Below, in pieces: positions 29,953-40,729 of a DNA stretch of 64,000 bases. Under the pieces are notes generated by a model, which saw nothing but the letters and a program-made list of their open reading frames with translations, ran no database searches and was not told where the DNA came from. Within the stretch, counting starts at the first letter, position 1. Every line of letters begins with the position of its first letter. This DNA comes from Arsenophonus sp045399315 (GTDB lineage: Bacteria; Pseudomonadota; Gammaproteobacteria; Enterobacterales; Enterobacteriaceae), in contig DAYVGO010000008.1 in assembly GCA_045399315.1 (NCBI GenBank), forward strand, positions 39,127 to 103,126, in the 5' to 3' direction. The position numbers and the translations under genes were made by a program.

Positions 29953-31683
29953 ATGAAAATACAGCTTCGTCGCCGACCAAAAGCAGATGATAGCCACCTA
30001 CCTACTCATATGTCTCCTATATTACGCCGTTTATATGCTATGAGAGGGGTATTGTCAGAAAATGAGTTAGAGACAGGCGCAAAAGGATTACTTGATTACC
30101 AATTACTGAGTGATATTGAAACAGCGGTTCAGCTGTTAATTACTGCGTTGAATGAAAGTTGGCGGATTATGTTGGTCGGTGATTTTGACGCAGATGGGGC
30201 AACGAGTACCGCATTAACACTGCGCGCATTGAACGCAATGGGATATAGGGATCTTGATTATTTGGTGCCAAACCGATTTGAAGATGGCTATGGGCTTAGT
30301 CCGCAAGTTGTCAATGAAGTTATTAAAAGAAAAGCGGAACTTATTATTACCGTTGATAACGGCATATCTTCCCATGAAGGTGTTGCTGTTGCTCAGCAAC
30401 ATGGTATAAAAGTGATTATTACTGACCACCATTTGCCAGCCGAAACTCTGCCTGCAGCAGAAGCGATTGTTAATCCCAATTTAGTTGATTGTCATTTTCC
30501 ATCAAAAGCATTAGCGGGGGTTGGTGTTAGTTTTTATTTGATGTCGGCATTGCGTGCAGCGTTACGTCAGGCCGGTTGGTTTGAACAACAGGCGCGTAAG
30601 ATGCCTAATCTGGCTGAATTATTAGACTTAGTGGCATTAGGTACGGTGGCAGATGTTGTTCCTTTGGATAGTAATAATCGTATTTTAGTGTATCAGGGTT
30701 TAAATCGTATCCGGGCGGGACGTTGCTGTGCCGGCATCAAAGCACTGATTGAAGTTTCTAAACGTGATGTTAGGCGGTTGGTTGCCAATGATTTAGGTTT
30801 CTCGCTAGGGCCACGACTCAATGCTGCTGGAAGATTAGATGATATGTCACTCGGGGTGGCACTGTTATTGACTGATGATGTCGTTCATGCCAGAAAATTG
30901 GCGACTGAATTAGATAACTTAAATCGTACCCGCCGCGAAATTGAGCAGGATATGAAGCAAGAAGCATGGAGACTTTTTGAACAAATAGAAAAAAAACGCC
31001 ATCAATTACCCAATGGCTTAGCACTCTATCACCCCGAATGGCATCAGGGAGTAGTAGGAATATTGGCTTCCCGTATCAAAGAGCGTTTTCATCGCCCAGT
31101 TATCGCCTTTGCGCCTGCAGGGGAAGGGATTTTAAAGGGGTCAGGGCGTTCCATTTATGGTTTACATTTACGTGATGCTCTTGAGCGCTTAAATACGCTT
31201 AATCCCGGATTAATATTAAAGTTTGGTGGTCATGCGATGGCCGCTGGATTAACGTTAGAGGAACAGAAATTTAGCCAGTTTCAGGAGAAATTTTCTAATC
31301 TGATGGCAGAATTGTTGGATAAAGATATGCTTGAGGGGGTTATTTGGAGTGATGGTGAGTTAAATAATGAAGAGTTGTCATTACACATTGCTGAACTAAT
31401 CAGAGAAGGTGGACCATGGGGGCAGGCTTTCCCTGAACCGATTTTTGATGGCAAATTTCGACTATTGCAACAACGCCTTGTCGGTGAGTGTCATCTAAAA
31501 GTTATGTTAGAGCCATTGGCTGGTGGTTCGATGATAGATGGCATCGCTTTTAACGTTGATACAGCGTATTGGCCTGACAATAGTATTAAAATGGTCGAAT
31601 TGGCTTATAAGCTTGATGTTAATGAATATTGTAGTAGTCGTAATATACAGTTACTTATTCAGCATTTGTGGCCTTGTGAATAG
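29953..31683 (+). CDS. recJ: Single-strand-specific 5'-3' exonuclease RecJ
   Basis: DHH-family exonuclease in recombination and mismatch repair. The 576 residues (E. coli 577) carry motif I GDFDADGATST near residue 77, motif II TVDNGISS, motif III TDHHLP near 157, motif IV LVALGTVADVVPL, and the DHHA1 part with FGGHAMAAGLTL near 424, then the OB-fold. All metal ligands are present. 19 bases after dsbC. Confidence 0.96.
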   Translation: MKIQLRRRPKADDSHLPTHMSPILRRLYAMRGVLSENELETGAKGLLDYQLLSDIETAVQLLITALNESWRIMLVGDFDADGATSTALTLRALNAMGYRDLDYLVPNRFEDGYGLSPQVVNEVIKRKAELIITVDNGISSHEGVAVAQQHGIKVIITDHHLPAETLPAAEAIVNPNLVDCHFPSKALAGVGVSFYLMSALRAALRQAGWFEQQARKMPNLAELLDLVALGTVADVVPLDSNNRILVYQGLNRIRAGRCCAGIKALIEVSKRDVRRLVANDLGFSLGPRLNAAGRLDDMSLGVALLLTDDVVHARKLATELDNLNRTRREIEQDMKQEAWRLFEQIEKKRHQLPNGLALYHPEWHQGVVGILASRIKERFHRPVIAFAPAGEGILKGSGRSIYGLHLRDALERLNTLNPGLILKFGGHAMAAGLTLEEQKFSQFQEKFSNLMAELLDKDMLEGVIWSDGELNNEELSLHIAELIREGGPWGQAFPEPIFDGKFRLLQQRLVGECHLKVMLEPLAGGSMIDGIAFNVDTAYWPDNSIKMVELAYKLDVNEYCSSRNIQLLIQHLWPCE

Positions 31684-31971
31684 AATATCAGCATATGCTA
31701 ACAGTAATTGTTGACAGAAAACAATATGACACCGCCATGCTTTCTTGAGTAAATAATCAATATTTTTCTGCCACTAATTTGTTAATAATTAGATTAAAGA
31801 CATTATCTTATTGTAGCATTTACCGACTAAAAGTGGCTATTAGGAAGGAAAAATGGTTTATCATCGAGCATGTTGACTGAAAAACTATAATCCAACAATC
31901 AGATCCGCTACAATAAGCAGCTTATATTTTTATGATTATTAATGAACATAATATAAATAAGATACAAAGAT

Positions 31972-33070
31972 ATGTTTGAAATTAATCCAATAAAAAATCA
32001 AATTCAGGATCTGTCTGAGCGGACAAAGATCTTGAGGGGGTATCTTTGACTATGATGCCAAGAAAGAGCGTCTTGAAGAAGTAAATGCTGAACTTGAGCA
32101 ACCCTATTTATGGAACCAACCTGAACGAGCTCAAGCTTTGGGTAAAGAGTGTTCTTCTCTTGAAGCAATAATAAAAACAATTGACGTGTTGATACAAGGT
32201 TTAGATGATGTATCTGGTTTGCTTGATCTGGCGATAGAAGCAGCTGATGAAGATACCTTTCATGAAGCTGTTGCAGAGCTAACGCAGCTAGAAGGAAAAC
32301 TTGCTCAATTGGAATTTCGTCGCATGTTTTCAGGGCAATATGATAGTGCTAATTGTTATCTTGATTTACAAGCAGGTTCTGGGGGAACGGAAGCACAGGA
32401 TTGGGCTAGCATGTTAATGCGTATGTATATGCGTTGGGCTGAGTCAAAAGGTTTTAAAACAGAAATCATTGAAGCGTCAGATGGTGACGTTGCTGGCTTA
32501 AAGTCTGCCACCATCAAGATTATTGGTGAGTATGCATATGGCTGGCTACGTACTGAAACAGGTGTTCATCGTTTAGTGCGTAAAAGTCCTTTTGATTCAG
32601 GTGGTCGTCGCCATACCTCTTTTAGCTCAGCCTTTATTTATCCTGAAGTGGACGATGATATTGATATTGAAATCAACCCGGCAGATTTGCGCATTGATGT
32701 TTATCGAGCATCAGGGGCTGGTGGTCAACACGTAAATAAAACTGAATCTGCGGTACGTATAACCCATATTCCTACAGGTATTGTTACACAATGTCAGAAT
32801 GACCGTTCTCAGCATAAGAATAAAGATCAGGCCTTAAAGCAACTAAAAGCAAAATTATATGAGCTGGAGATGCAAAAGAAAAATGCCGATAAACAAGCAT
32901 TAGAAGAAAATAAATCTGATATTGGCTGGGGTAGTCAAATTCGTTCTTATGTGCTGGATGATTCTCGAATTAAAGACCTACGTACAGGTGTTGAAAATCG
33001 CAATACACAAGCTGTACTGGATGGTGATCTGGACAAATTCATTGAAGCTAGCTTAAAAGCTAGCCTATGA
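31972..33070 (+). CDS. prfB: Peptide chain release factor 2 (programmed +1 frameshift)
   Basis: RF2 reads UGA and UAA. ATG 31972 opens a 25-codon frame ending in TGA 32047-32049; a +1 shift at CTT-TGA-C joins it to the main frame (DYDAKKERLEEVNAEL and onward) ending at 33070. This gives about 365 residues, the usual length. The GGQ peptidyl-tRNA hydrolysis motif is in SGAGGQHVNK, and the stop-codon-reading domain holds the RF2 context RKSPFDSGGRR (SPF tripeptide). Since the shift responds to RF2 shortage at UGA, autoregulation appears retained. Followed closely by lysS. Confidence 0.97.
32035..32049 (+). promoter_or_regulatory. RF2 recoding site
   Basis: The internal Shine-Dalgarno AGGGGG (32035-32040), the slippery CTT codon and the TGA stop followed by C match the E. 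coli prfB frameshift site in sequence and spacing (AGGGGGTATCTTTGAC). Confidence 0.95.
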
Positions 33071-33079
33071 GGAAAAAAG

Positions 33080-34594
33080 ATGTTTCAACAACAACAGGGT
33101 ATTGAGCAGTCCCTTGATTTAAATAATGAATTAAAAAACCGCCGAGAAAAATTGGCCGGATTACGTCGTAATGGTATTGCTTTTCCTAATGATTTTCGCC
33201 GTCAGTATTTATCTAGCGATTTACATGGTAAATATGATGATAAGGAGGCCGCAGAGCTTACCGCACTGAATATTGATGTTTCGGTTGCCGGGCGAATGAT
33301 CACACGCCGTATCATGGGCAAAGCCTCTTTTGCTACTTTACAAGATATGGGCGGACGTATTCAGATTTATATTTCTCGTGATGACTTACCTGAGGGTATT
33401 TATAACGAACAGTTCAAGAAATGGGATCTGGGTGATATCCTTGGTGTTAAAGGTAAATTATTCAAGACCAAAACAGGTGAATTAACCATCCGTTGTCATG
33501 AAGTTTATTTATTAACCAAATCATTACGCCCTTTGCCAGATAAATTCCATGGGTTAGCAGATCAGGAAACGCGTTATCGCCAACGTTATCTCGATCTTAT
33601 TGCTAATGATGCATCACGGCAGACTTTTGTTGTGCGTTCACGTGTGCTCTCTGCTTTACGTAACTTTATGGTTAGTAAAGATTTCATGGAAGTTGAAACA
33701 CCTATGATGCAGGTTATACCTGGTGGTGCCGCGGCTCGTCCCTTTATTACACATCATAATGCGTTAGATATTGATATGTATCTGCGTATTGCGCCAGAAC
33801 TTTATCTGAAACGTTTAGTTGTTGGTGGATTTGAGCGAGTTTTTGAAATTAATCGTAATTTTCGTAATGAAGGCGTTTCGCAGCGCCATAATCCAGAGTT
33901 TACCATGATGGAACTTTATATGGCTTATGCCGATTATAAAGATCTTATGGTGTTAACTGAAGAGTTATTCCATACTGTGACTGAAGAAGTGTTAGGCACA
34001 ACTCAGGTAAAATATGGTGAGCATTTATTTGATTTTGGCCAGCCTTTTAGCAAAATGACGATGAAAGAAGCGATAGTCAAATATCGGGCTGAAACAGATT
34101 TGACTGATTTGGATGACATGGCTAAAGCGACCATGATTGCAAAATCACTAAATATTCAGATAGAAAAAGGTTGGGGTTTAGGTCGCCTGCAATGTGAGAT
34201 TTTTGAGGCTGTTGCTGAAAGCCATTTGATCCAACCGACATTTATTACCGAATATCCAGCAGAAGTGTCGCCACTGGCTCGACGTAATGATAACAATTCA
34301 TTTATTACTGATCGATTTGAATTTTTTATTGGTGGTCGTGAAATTGGTAATGGTTTTTCTGAGCTTAATGATGCCGAAGATCAAGTTGAGCGCTTTGCTG
34401 AGCAGGTTCGTCAAAAAGATGAAGGTAATAATGAAGCCATGTTTTATGATGAGGATTATATCACAGCGTTGGAGCATGGATTACCACCAACGGCCGGTTT
34501 AGGTATTGGTATTGATCGTATGATCATGTTATTAACCGATAGCCATACAATTCGTGATGTTATTCTATTTCCTGTATTGCGCCCAGGCAAATAG
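33080..34594 (+). CDS. lysS: Lysyl-tRNA synthetase
   Basis: Class IIb synthetase that charges tRNA-Lys. The 504 residues (E. coli 505) have an N-terminal OB-fold anticodon-binding domain (residues ~60-150), motif 1 around VETPMMQVIPGGAAARPF, motif 2 FRNEGVSQRHNPEFTMME, and motif 3 GLGIGIDRMIMLL near the C terminus. It lies 9 bases after prfB, as in E. coli, and ends at a bidirectional terminator. Confidence 0.97.
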   Translation: MFQQQQGIEQSLDLNNELKNRREKLAGLRRNGIAFPNDFRRQYLSSDLHGKYDDKEAAELTALNIDVSVAGRMITRRIMGKASFATLQDMGGRIQIYISRDDLPEGIYNEQFKKWDLGDILGVKGKLFKTKTGELTIRCHEVYLLTKSLRPLPDKFHGLADQETRYRQRYLDLIANDASRQTFVVRSRVLSALRNFMVSKDFMEVETPMMQVIPGGAAARPFITHHNALDIDMYLRIAPELYLKRLVVGGFERVFEINRNFRNEGVSQRHNPEFTMMELYMAYADYKDLMVLTEELFHTVTEEVLGTTQVKYGEHLFDFGQPFSKMTMKEAIVKYRAETDLTDLDDMAKATMIAKSLNIQIEKGWGLGRLQCEIFEAVAESHLIQPTFITEYPAEVSPLARRNDNNSFITDRFEFFIGGREIGNGFSELNDAEDQVERFAEQVRQKDEGNNEAMFYDEDYITALEHGLPPTAGLGIGIDRMIMLLTDSHTIRDVILFPVLRPGK

Positions 34595-34611
34595 AGTCCA
34601 ATTGAATAAAA

Positions 34612-34641
34612 AATGCCTGTCTTAAGCCAGGCATTGTTATT
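34612..34641. terminator. Bidirectional terminator between lysS and queH
   Basis: Stem aatgcctg / caggcatt with an eight-base loop, an A run on the left and T-rich sequence on the right. It lies between two convergent genes. Confidence 0.8.
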
Positions 34642-34654
34642 TTTGCATGATCGA

Positions 34655-35308
34655 TTATTTGTCATTAGTATAATATTTAACTCCGATACGGATAATCTCC
34701 CGTCCTTGTGAGCGTCGATGTTTATTAGTATCACGCAGAGAATATATACAGCCACAATATTCTTGTTGATAAAATTGCTCGCGCTTACTAATTTCGACCA
34801 TTCTTGCTGATCCACCTTGTTTACGCCAGTTATAGTCCCAGTAAGTGAGGCCATCGTAATGACTAGCGGCACGCTTACCACAGTCATTTATTTGTTGCAT
34901 ATTTTTCCAGCGGGAAATACCTAATGAACTGGAGATAATCCTAAAATCATTCTCGGCAGCATAAAGGGCAGTACGCTCAAATCGCATATCAAAACACATA
35001 GTACAGCGAATTCCACGTTCAGGTTCTTGCTCCATCCCTTTAGATCGAGCAAACCAGTTATCACTATCATAGTCAGCATCAACAAACGGCACATTATGTT
35101 GCTTAGCGAAACGTATATTTTCGTTTTTACGGATTTCATATTCGCGCTGCGGATGAATGTTGGGATTATAGAAAAAAATAGTATAATCAATACCTGAAGC
35201 ACTTAGCGCTTCCATCACTTCACCTGAGCAGGGGGCGCAACAAGAATGCAGTAATAATTTATTGGCGCCATTAGGCAGCATTAGTTTAGGACGGGTAAAT
35301 TTATCCAT
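34655..35308 (-). CDS. queH: Epoxyqueuosine reductase QueH
   Basis: Last step of queuosine synthesis in tRNA, reducing epoxyqueuosine; non-homologous alternative to QueG (formerly DUF208). With ATG 35308 the protein has 217 residues starting MDKFTRPKLMLPNGANKL; the upstream extension to 35458 is unlike the family. The cysteine sets that bind the Fe-S cluster are visible: HSCCAPCSG near residue 24, RCTMCFDMR near 104, and EYCGCIYS near 190. Isolated single gene. Confidence 0.93.
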   Translation of the reverse strand: MDKFTRPKLMLPNGANKLLLHSCCAPCSGEVMEALSASGIDYTIFFYNPNIHPQREYEIRKNENIRFAKQHNVPFVDADYDSDNWFARSKGMEQEPERGIRCTMCFDMRFERTALYAAENDFRIISSSLGISRWKNMQQINDCGKRAASHYDGLTYWDYNWRKQGGSARMVEISKREQFYQQEYCGCIYSLRDTNKHRRSQGREIIRIGVKYYTNDK

Positions 35309-35710
35309 GGTTGCAAATTTTATAGTAATCGACGATGGTGTTAATAATAACAGTAAGCGAGACATATATAATAGTCTTTTTATTTTTTTGGTCAAATTTG
35401 TTTGCCTGAGGTGCTGATGAGATTTGTAACTAATAGCGATTACTAAAGGATCCAACAACAGTTTACTTAAAATAATTTAAATAGCTCCTGATGGTTATAA
35501 AAATTTATTTTATTAGCATTAGATTAATATAATATTAGATAATTTTTATTATGCTATTGGATAATATAACTATCTGTCAATTAAAATACTTTTATATTAA
35601 GATAACATGATCTTAACTTAGCATACAATGATCCAATTAATTAGCATTAAAATATAAATATCTCTTTGCCATTGTCGGCATGGAGGATATTAACAGTTAA
35701 TTTTTTTAAT
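35309..35710. other. Spacer between queH and a small secreted protein
   Basis: About 400 AT-rich bases. An in-frame extension of queH runs to 35458 but looks like untranslated leader. Nothing else is seen. Confidence 0.4.
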
Positions 35711-35989
35711 TTAATTTTCGAGTGTATATTCCCTGATATTAACAAAAGCACCAGGGCTATTAAGTTTATATAACTCTTTGGCTTGGGCTTCAGTGTCTTG
35801 TTTGCTAGATGCGGTGAAAAACTTATCCCATAGGCCTTGATTACTATCATCTCCGTAGTTTCCTTTGCAATAATATTTTTTATTTTGCTCTGAAGTTGCT
35901 GTGGCAGCAATTACAGTAGATGAAAAAGTTGTTACCATTGCAGAAGTTACTGATAATATTAATAACCCACGTTTTATAGCAAGATTCAT
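35711..35989 (-). CDS. Small secreted protein of unknown function
   Basis: A 92-residue product with a clear Sec signal peptide: basic start MNLAIKRG, hydrophobic core, and a likely cut after VIA or AIA-like residues near 28. The mature part is about 64 residues, hydrophilic, with a single Cys (KYYCKGNYGDDS). The start is preceded on the minus strand by AAGGAAC. I do not recognise the family. Intact frame in a decaying region suggests expression, but short length limits that argument. Confidence 0.55.
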   Translation of the reverse strand: MNLAIKRGLLILSVTSAMVTTFSSTVIAATATSEQNKKYYCKGNYGDDSNQGLWDKFFTASSKQDTEAQAKELYKLNSPGAFVNIREYTLEN

Positions 35990-36677
35990 ATTAAGTTCCT
36001 TATGTTAATATAATATTTACTCATTTACTTATACTTATGGATCGATAGTACAAACAATAACCAAAAAATGTAAAATATTTATTAATTTTTTGTATAATTA
36101 TTTTTATTTATTTAATCGAGGTAGATGAGCTGTAACTTGTTATAACAATTCACGATGAGAAATATTACCATTAGGTTTTTTAATACCATTTTATCTATAA
36201 ATTTTTTATTCCATCAAATATATCAACTTGTAAAATATTAATTAGCAGAATTAAAACCTATTATATGAAAATAATTTAGTATGAAATTAATAAATTATTG
36301 CTGTGTTCCATTATCAGAGCAGATAAATATTTATTCTTTTATCATCATGAACAATCGGCTATTAAGAATCAGATTAATTTTACTATTTGTCGTGATCGAT
36401 AGTATCGTTAATAGCAATTTTTCATCATTAAAAATAAATAATAAATGTTAAATATAAAAATTATTACTATTAACAAGTTAGTGGTAATTATTATGAAATA
36501 ATCATTGTCAATTAGTGACTATAATTTAAAAATTCACTGCTTATTTGTTGTCATTATTAATGTAAATGGGGTAATATAAATTAAGCAATAACTTTTATTA
36601 AGCTTAATATTAAAATTGAGTAAGTTATTGTAAAATGGATATAGTAAAAAGCAGTAAACCAAGAGGAGCTAGCGTTA
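35990..36677. other. AT-rich spacer
   Basis: About 690 bases of very low GC with no reading frame of note on either strand. The right end holds the GAGGAG ribosome site of the following broken gene. Confidence 0.5.
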
Positions 36678-38010
36678 GTGAAAAAAAATTATCGGCTTTA
36701 GCATTCTGTTATTACTCATTGACTGTAGCAATAAAACCCACCATACACTGTCATCTTTTAGGGATGGGCAAATAACACCGACTGATATCACAGTTATTGA
36801 TCAAACGAAAAAACTTTTTCCTATTGTTAATTATCCACGAAATAGCGCTTGCTGGATCCCGCCCAATGCTCGTGATTACCAGAAGCCATTTTTAAGCCAA
36901 ATGCAACAAAAAAACGCCTGTAATGGATTGTTAGCGCACTATTTTGCTAATGAATCCTCCTGGAATAGTAATTACATTCAGTCAGTTTTACAGCTTCCAA
37001 AAGGAGCAAAAAAAATTATCGCATTTTGTAGCAAAATTTACTGCAGCCAATGTGAGCCACTATGGCGAAAATTTTCGGCTATTAGATGCAAGCTGGAAAG
37101 CAAAAATGCAAAATTTGGTAACAGTGCCTATCACCGATCAATATAATCCTGCTGTACGGGGAATCACTTTGCGTGAAACAGCAGTAAGATTTTTACCGAC
37201 CACATCCCTCGTGTTTGAAGATCCTCGTGCGGCAGGTCAAGGCTATCCTTTTGATATGCTACAGAGTTCAGCGCTTCATCCAGCGGAATCGGTTTACATT
37301 GTGGCGGTAACCGTTGATAAATCCTGGAGTTTTATTATTTCACTGACTAAAATGAAGTGGGTAGATAGTTCACATATTGCTAAAGTTAATGAGCATTTTA
37401 TTCAACAGTGGATAGTAATGGTGAAAAAAAAGCTAGCTGTGGTGATTAATGATAATGCTAGTTTCGTTGACGAAAAGGGCATATTTAGATTTACGGAACG
37501 TACTGGTACGTTATTGTTATTAAAATCGGTTAACGGTAAAGCAAAGTTGTATTGCCAACACCAGGTGAAAATGGTTATGCCATTATAGGTCATGCACCTC
37601 AGTCGCAACAGGTAGTACGGCAGATACCTATTTTACTGACAGCAGATGGTATCTTCCTGCCAAGAAATTCGCTACCTCAATCGTTAAATGGTAAGTGAAT
37701 TGATTTGAGTCATTATTCAACCAATGAACGGCTTACTTATTTGATGAAATATGGCAAGCCATTCAAAATCCTGGTTTATATAAAAGGGCATATTATGCTT
37801 TATGTCGGTAACGCAGATTGGCATGGGCGTACTGTACCGATAATCTACCATGATATATGGGGTTTAAGACCTGTAGCACCCCCGAGTCGCAGCATTATTG
37901 GCCAGTCAGTTTTTCTACCACTATTGTCGCAATATCCTGAGGCGCCAGAGCTGGAATCACTGGCAAGTAAACCCCTATTTATTATTACCTATCTAGATCA
38001 AACTGAGTAA
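36678..38010 (+). pseudogene. SH3-domain NlpC/P60 lipoprotein, inactivated
   Basis: Cell-wall hydrolase of the group with an N-terminal NLPC_P60-stabilising domain, SH3b1/SH3b2 domains and a C40 peptidase domain. GTG 36678 follows GAGGAG; a frameshift within the first ten codons leads to a lipobox (LLLLIDC). The N-terminal domain (ITPTDITVIDQTKKLF), the SH3b1 segment (GQGYPFDMLQSSALHP) and the catalytic-His strand KGHIMLYVGN are readable. The segment with the catalytic Cys (normally D-C-S before PFGI-like) is missing: text passes from PILLTA straight to DGIFLPRNS. Other frameshifts lie near 36990 and 37550, and a TGA near 37697. Peptidoglycan endopeptidase activity must be lost. Confidence 0.78.
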
Positions 38011-38273
38011 TAATTATTTGATCAGTTTTTGTCTCACCGCTAGATCTTATATGAGTGTAATGCCAGCAGTAAATTAACAGTATTGCTGCTGGCAATAATT
38101 ATTCTCCATTATCTTCATTTATTAGCTAATGCCTTTCTGCTATCAATTAATTATTTTATGCAGTGTTTGATGTAGTTAATATTTTCGTTTATTAACAAAG
38201 TGATACATTTGTTAAATTTTGGTAAATTAATAAATTATTTTTAACAATTGATTTGCTTTAGGATGGTTGTATT

Positions 38274-39629
38274 ATGAATATAATACCTGTTCTTTGGGAG
38301 CTAATGGCAAAATGGCGAGATTGGGCATCATAACCAAATATCGATCCATTGGAACGGAGAGACATTGTATTAAAGAAATTTTTTAACTGTATTATTGAAG
38401 GTAATTCATCTCTTAACTTGTCCAGCTTAGTGTTGACTTCACTGCCTATTTTACCGGAATGGTGAATAGAATTAGATACTAGTGATAATGAATTAACCAC
38501 GCTGACCGATAATTTACCAAAAGAGTTAACCCATTTGTATGCAGGTAATAATCAATTAATTAGCTTGCTTGATCATCTACCTGAAAAATTATTGGAATTA
38601 AATGTTAATCATAATAGCCTGACTAGGCTACCTAATTGATCTACCAAAAAACTTAATCGTTTTGAATGCTAATCAAAATCAATTAATTAGCTTACTTGAT
38701 AAATTGCCTGAAGGATTATCAGTATTTAAATGTTAGTGATAATAAATTGACCATTATACCGAATAATTTACTATCATCATTAACCATTTTGTATGTTGAT
38801 AAAAACAACCTAAAGAGCTTGCCTTTCACAGACTGGTTGATTGTCTTCGTTTGCAAGAAGAATCACTTGATTTATCAAATCTAAATCTCACTGACTTACC
38901 AGATCATTTACCTGACAATCTGCTATCATTAAATGTTAACGATAATCAAAGGTGTTACCGGCGCATTTACCATCTACTGTCCAAAAGCTATATACTTTGC
39001 ATAATAAGTTAACTTCTCTGCCGGATAATCTACTGGAAAAGTTAATACAATTGGATGTTAAATATAATCGGTTGGTGTAGTTACCCAATAATTTACCTAC
39101 TAATTTGATCAGTTTAGATATTGCTAACGAACAATTGATTCGGTTACCTGATAATCTGCTCGCTGGATTAAAATTGCTTAATGCCGATAATAACCGATTA
39201 ACCTTATTACCCGATAGTTTGCCGGCGAGTTTAACAAATCTGATTGTTAGTAATAATCAATTAAAGATATTAACTAATAATTTACCCAATAACTTAATGA
39301 GGATTGATGCTAGTAATAATAAACTTATTATATTGCCTGATAATTTACCTAATAAATTGACAAGATTTGATATTACAGGAAATTCAATAAGAGCTTGGTA
39401 TGATAGTATAGCCAACCAGATGCTGCAGGGTGGTGCCAGTTTAGATGCTAATCATGATCTGGTTTACTTAGGTTTATACACAGATCGGCAAAACGCATTG
39501 ATTTATAATAACGATGGGCAACAGCAATATAGTTTTTTACAATCAACTACAGTTACATTGACGCCGACCGAAAGCGGACTATTGATCTCGGATATTCCGG
39601 CTGATCCTTTATGGGCCACTTTTACTTAA
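38274..39629 (+). pseudogene. Leucine-rich-repeat protein of YopM/IpaH type, inactivated
   Basis: Starting at ATG 38274 (MNIIPVLWELMAKWRDW), broken by many stops and shifts, the text gives an N-terminal helical part (RRDIVLKKFFN) and then a series of ~20-residue repeats built on LPxxLxxLxxxxNxLxxLPDN, such as LPASLTNLIVSNNQLKIL. At least a dozen repeats can be recognised, the best in the open frame 39105-39629. This repeat subtype, with LPxx starts and one repeat per 20-21 residues, is typical of YopM, SspH and IpaH effectors. After the repeats come about 75 residues (NQMLQGGASLDANHDL and onward) that do not look like an IpaH E3 ligase domain. A secreted effector is the likely origin, by inference. 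Confidence 0.7.
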
Positions 39630-39924
39630 CAGTATGGGCCGGCTGGTTATTATTTCGTGGTAAACAAAACAACTGATTTTAATAATGATTAAATCAGTTG
39701 AATATTAATCTTTTTGAGCGCAAATTTTGGGCAAGTAGCCCGATAATTTATCTTTATTATTACGGTCTTTTATCTGTTTTAACCAAGATTAAGATAGCTT
39801 TATTATTTTACATTGCGCGGATAAATTATTGTCAAACAATTAAACACCGGGTTTTGTTAAATAATCGAGAATTGGCGCGTCAATGTAGCGTTAGATTTTA
39901 TCGGCACTATTATACATTATGATC

Positions 39925-40720
39925 TTATTTCTCTACAACCTGCTGCATCGCTTGTTTACCTGGAGTGATGTATTTGCGCGAATCGTTAGCGTCAGGATGT
40001 TCAGATGAATATATTTTTAATGCTTTGGAGAAAGCAATTTTTAAGTCAGTGGCCACATTTACTTTGCAGATACCTAGTGAGATAGATTGACGTATCATCT
40101 CTTTAGAAATACCTGACGCTGGATTTCTGCCAGACGTTTAAAATCAAGATGAGGTTCATCGTGATAAAGTCCGTGGGTAGAGCCGATAGCAATTGCTAGC
40201 GAATCTATTCCTGTTTGCGCCACATATTTCTTGGCAGCTACCGGATCGGTATAAAAACTCTCTTTACTACTAACAGTTAAGTCATCTTCTTGACCATCTA
40301 AGCGTCCTAATTCAGCCTCTACACTCACATCGTAACGTTGGCAAAATTGGACAACATTAGCCATTGTATTGATATTTTCTTCAAAAGGGAGATGGGAGGC
40401 ATCAATCATTACTGAGCGAACGCCTGCTTTGACTTTATGGCAGATATCGGTTAATTTTTCATGATGATCTAGATGGAAGGCCAGTGGCAATTTATTTAAT
40501 ACAGCGGCTTGGGTGCAAATAGATACCATGTACTCAAGGCCGGCGTAGGTGCGTAGGTAAAGGTACTTGGTGTACTGGCCAAAATGACTGGTGAAGTCAT
40601 TTTGGCCGCAGTTTCAACAACGACTTGAATAGTTTCTAAATTATGCATATTAAACGCGGGTATCGCATATTGCTCGTGTTGGGCTTTTTTTAGCATTTTT
40701 CTAGTAGAAATTAAATACAC
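39925..40720 (-). pseudogene. kbaY: Tagatose-bisphosphate aldolase catalytic subunit, inactivated
   Basis: Class II aldolase that splits tagatose 1,6-bisphosphate, last enzyme of the N-acetylgalactosamine/galactitol route. The N-terminal part from ATG 40720 (ISTRKMLKKAQHEQYAIPAF) and the middle part (LAFHLDHHEKL with zinc ligands, GVRSVMIDASHLPF) are separated by a frameshift caused by an 8-bp tandem duplication at 40543-40558. A second break near 40124 removes about a dozen residues including the HGAS zinc-ligand motif. The tail KVNVATDLKIAFSKAL ends at 39925. KbaY and GatY are close paralogues; kbaY is chosen from the aga context. Confidence 0.88.
40543..40558. repeat. 8-bp tandem duplication in kbaY
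   Basis: gcgtaggt occurs twice in a row. Removing one copy restores the reading frame and the family sequence TFTYAGLEYM, so this duplication is the inactivating change in the 5' half. Confidence 0.85.
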
Positions 40721-40729
40721 GGTAACTCC

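Noticed and set aside
38258..38500. An 80-codon minus-strand frame over the LRR gene start
   Set aside because: The plus strand gives a coherent effector-like N terminus and repeats; the antisense frame is incidental.
39698..39922. A 74-codon frame between the LRR gene and kbaY
   Set aside because: No ribosome site, no recognisable family, aromatic-rich text typical of low-GC non-coding DNA.
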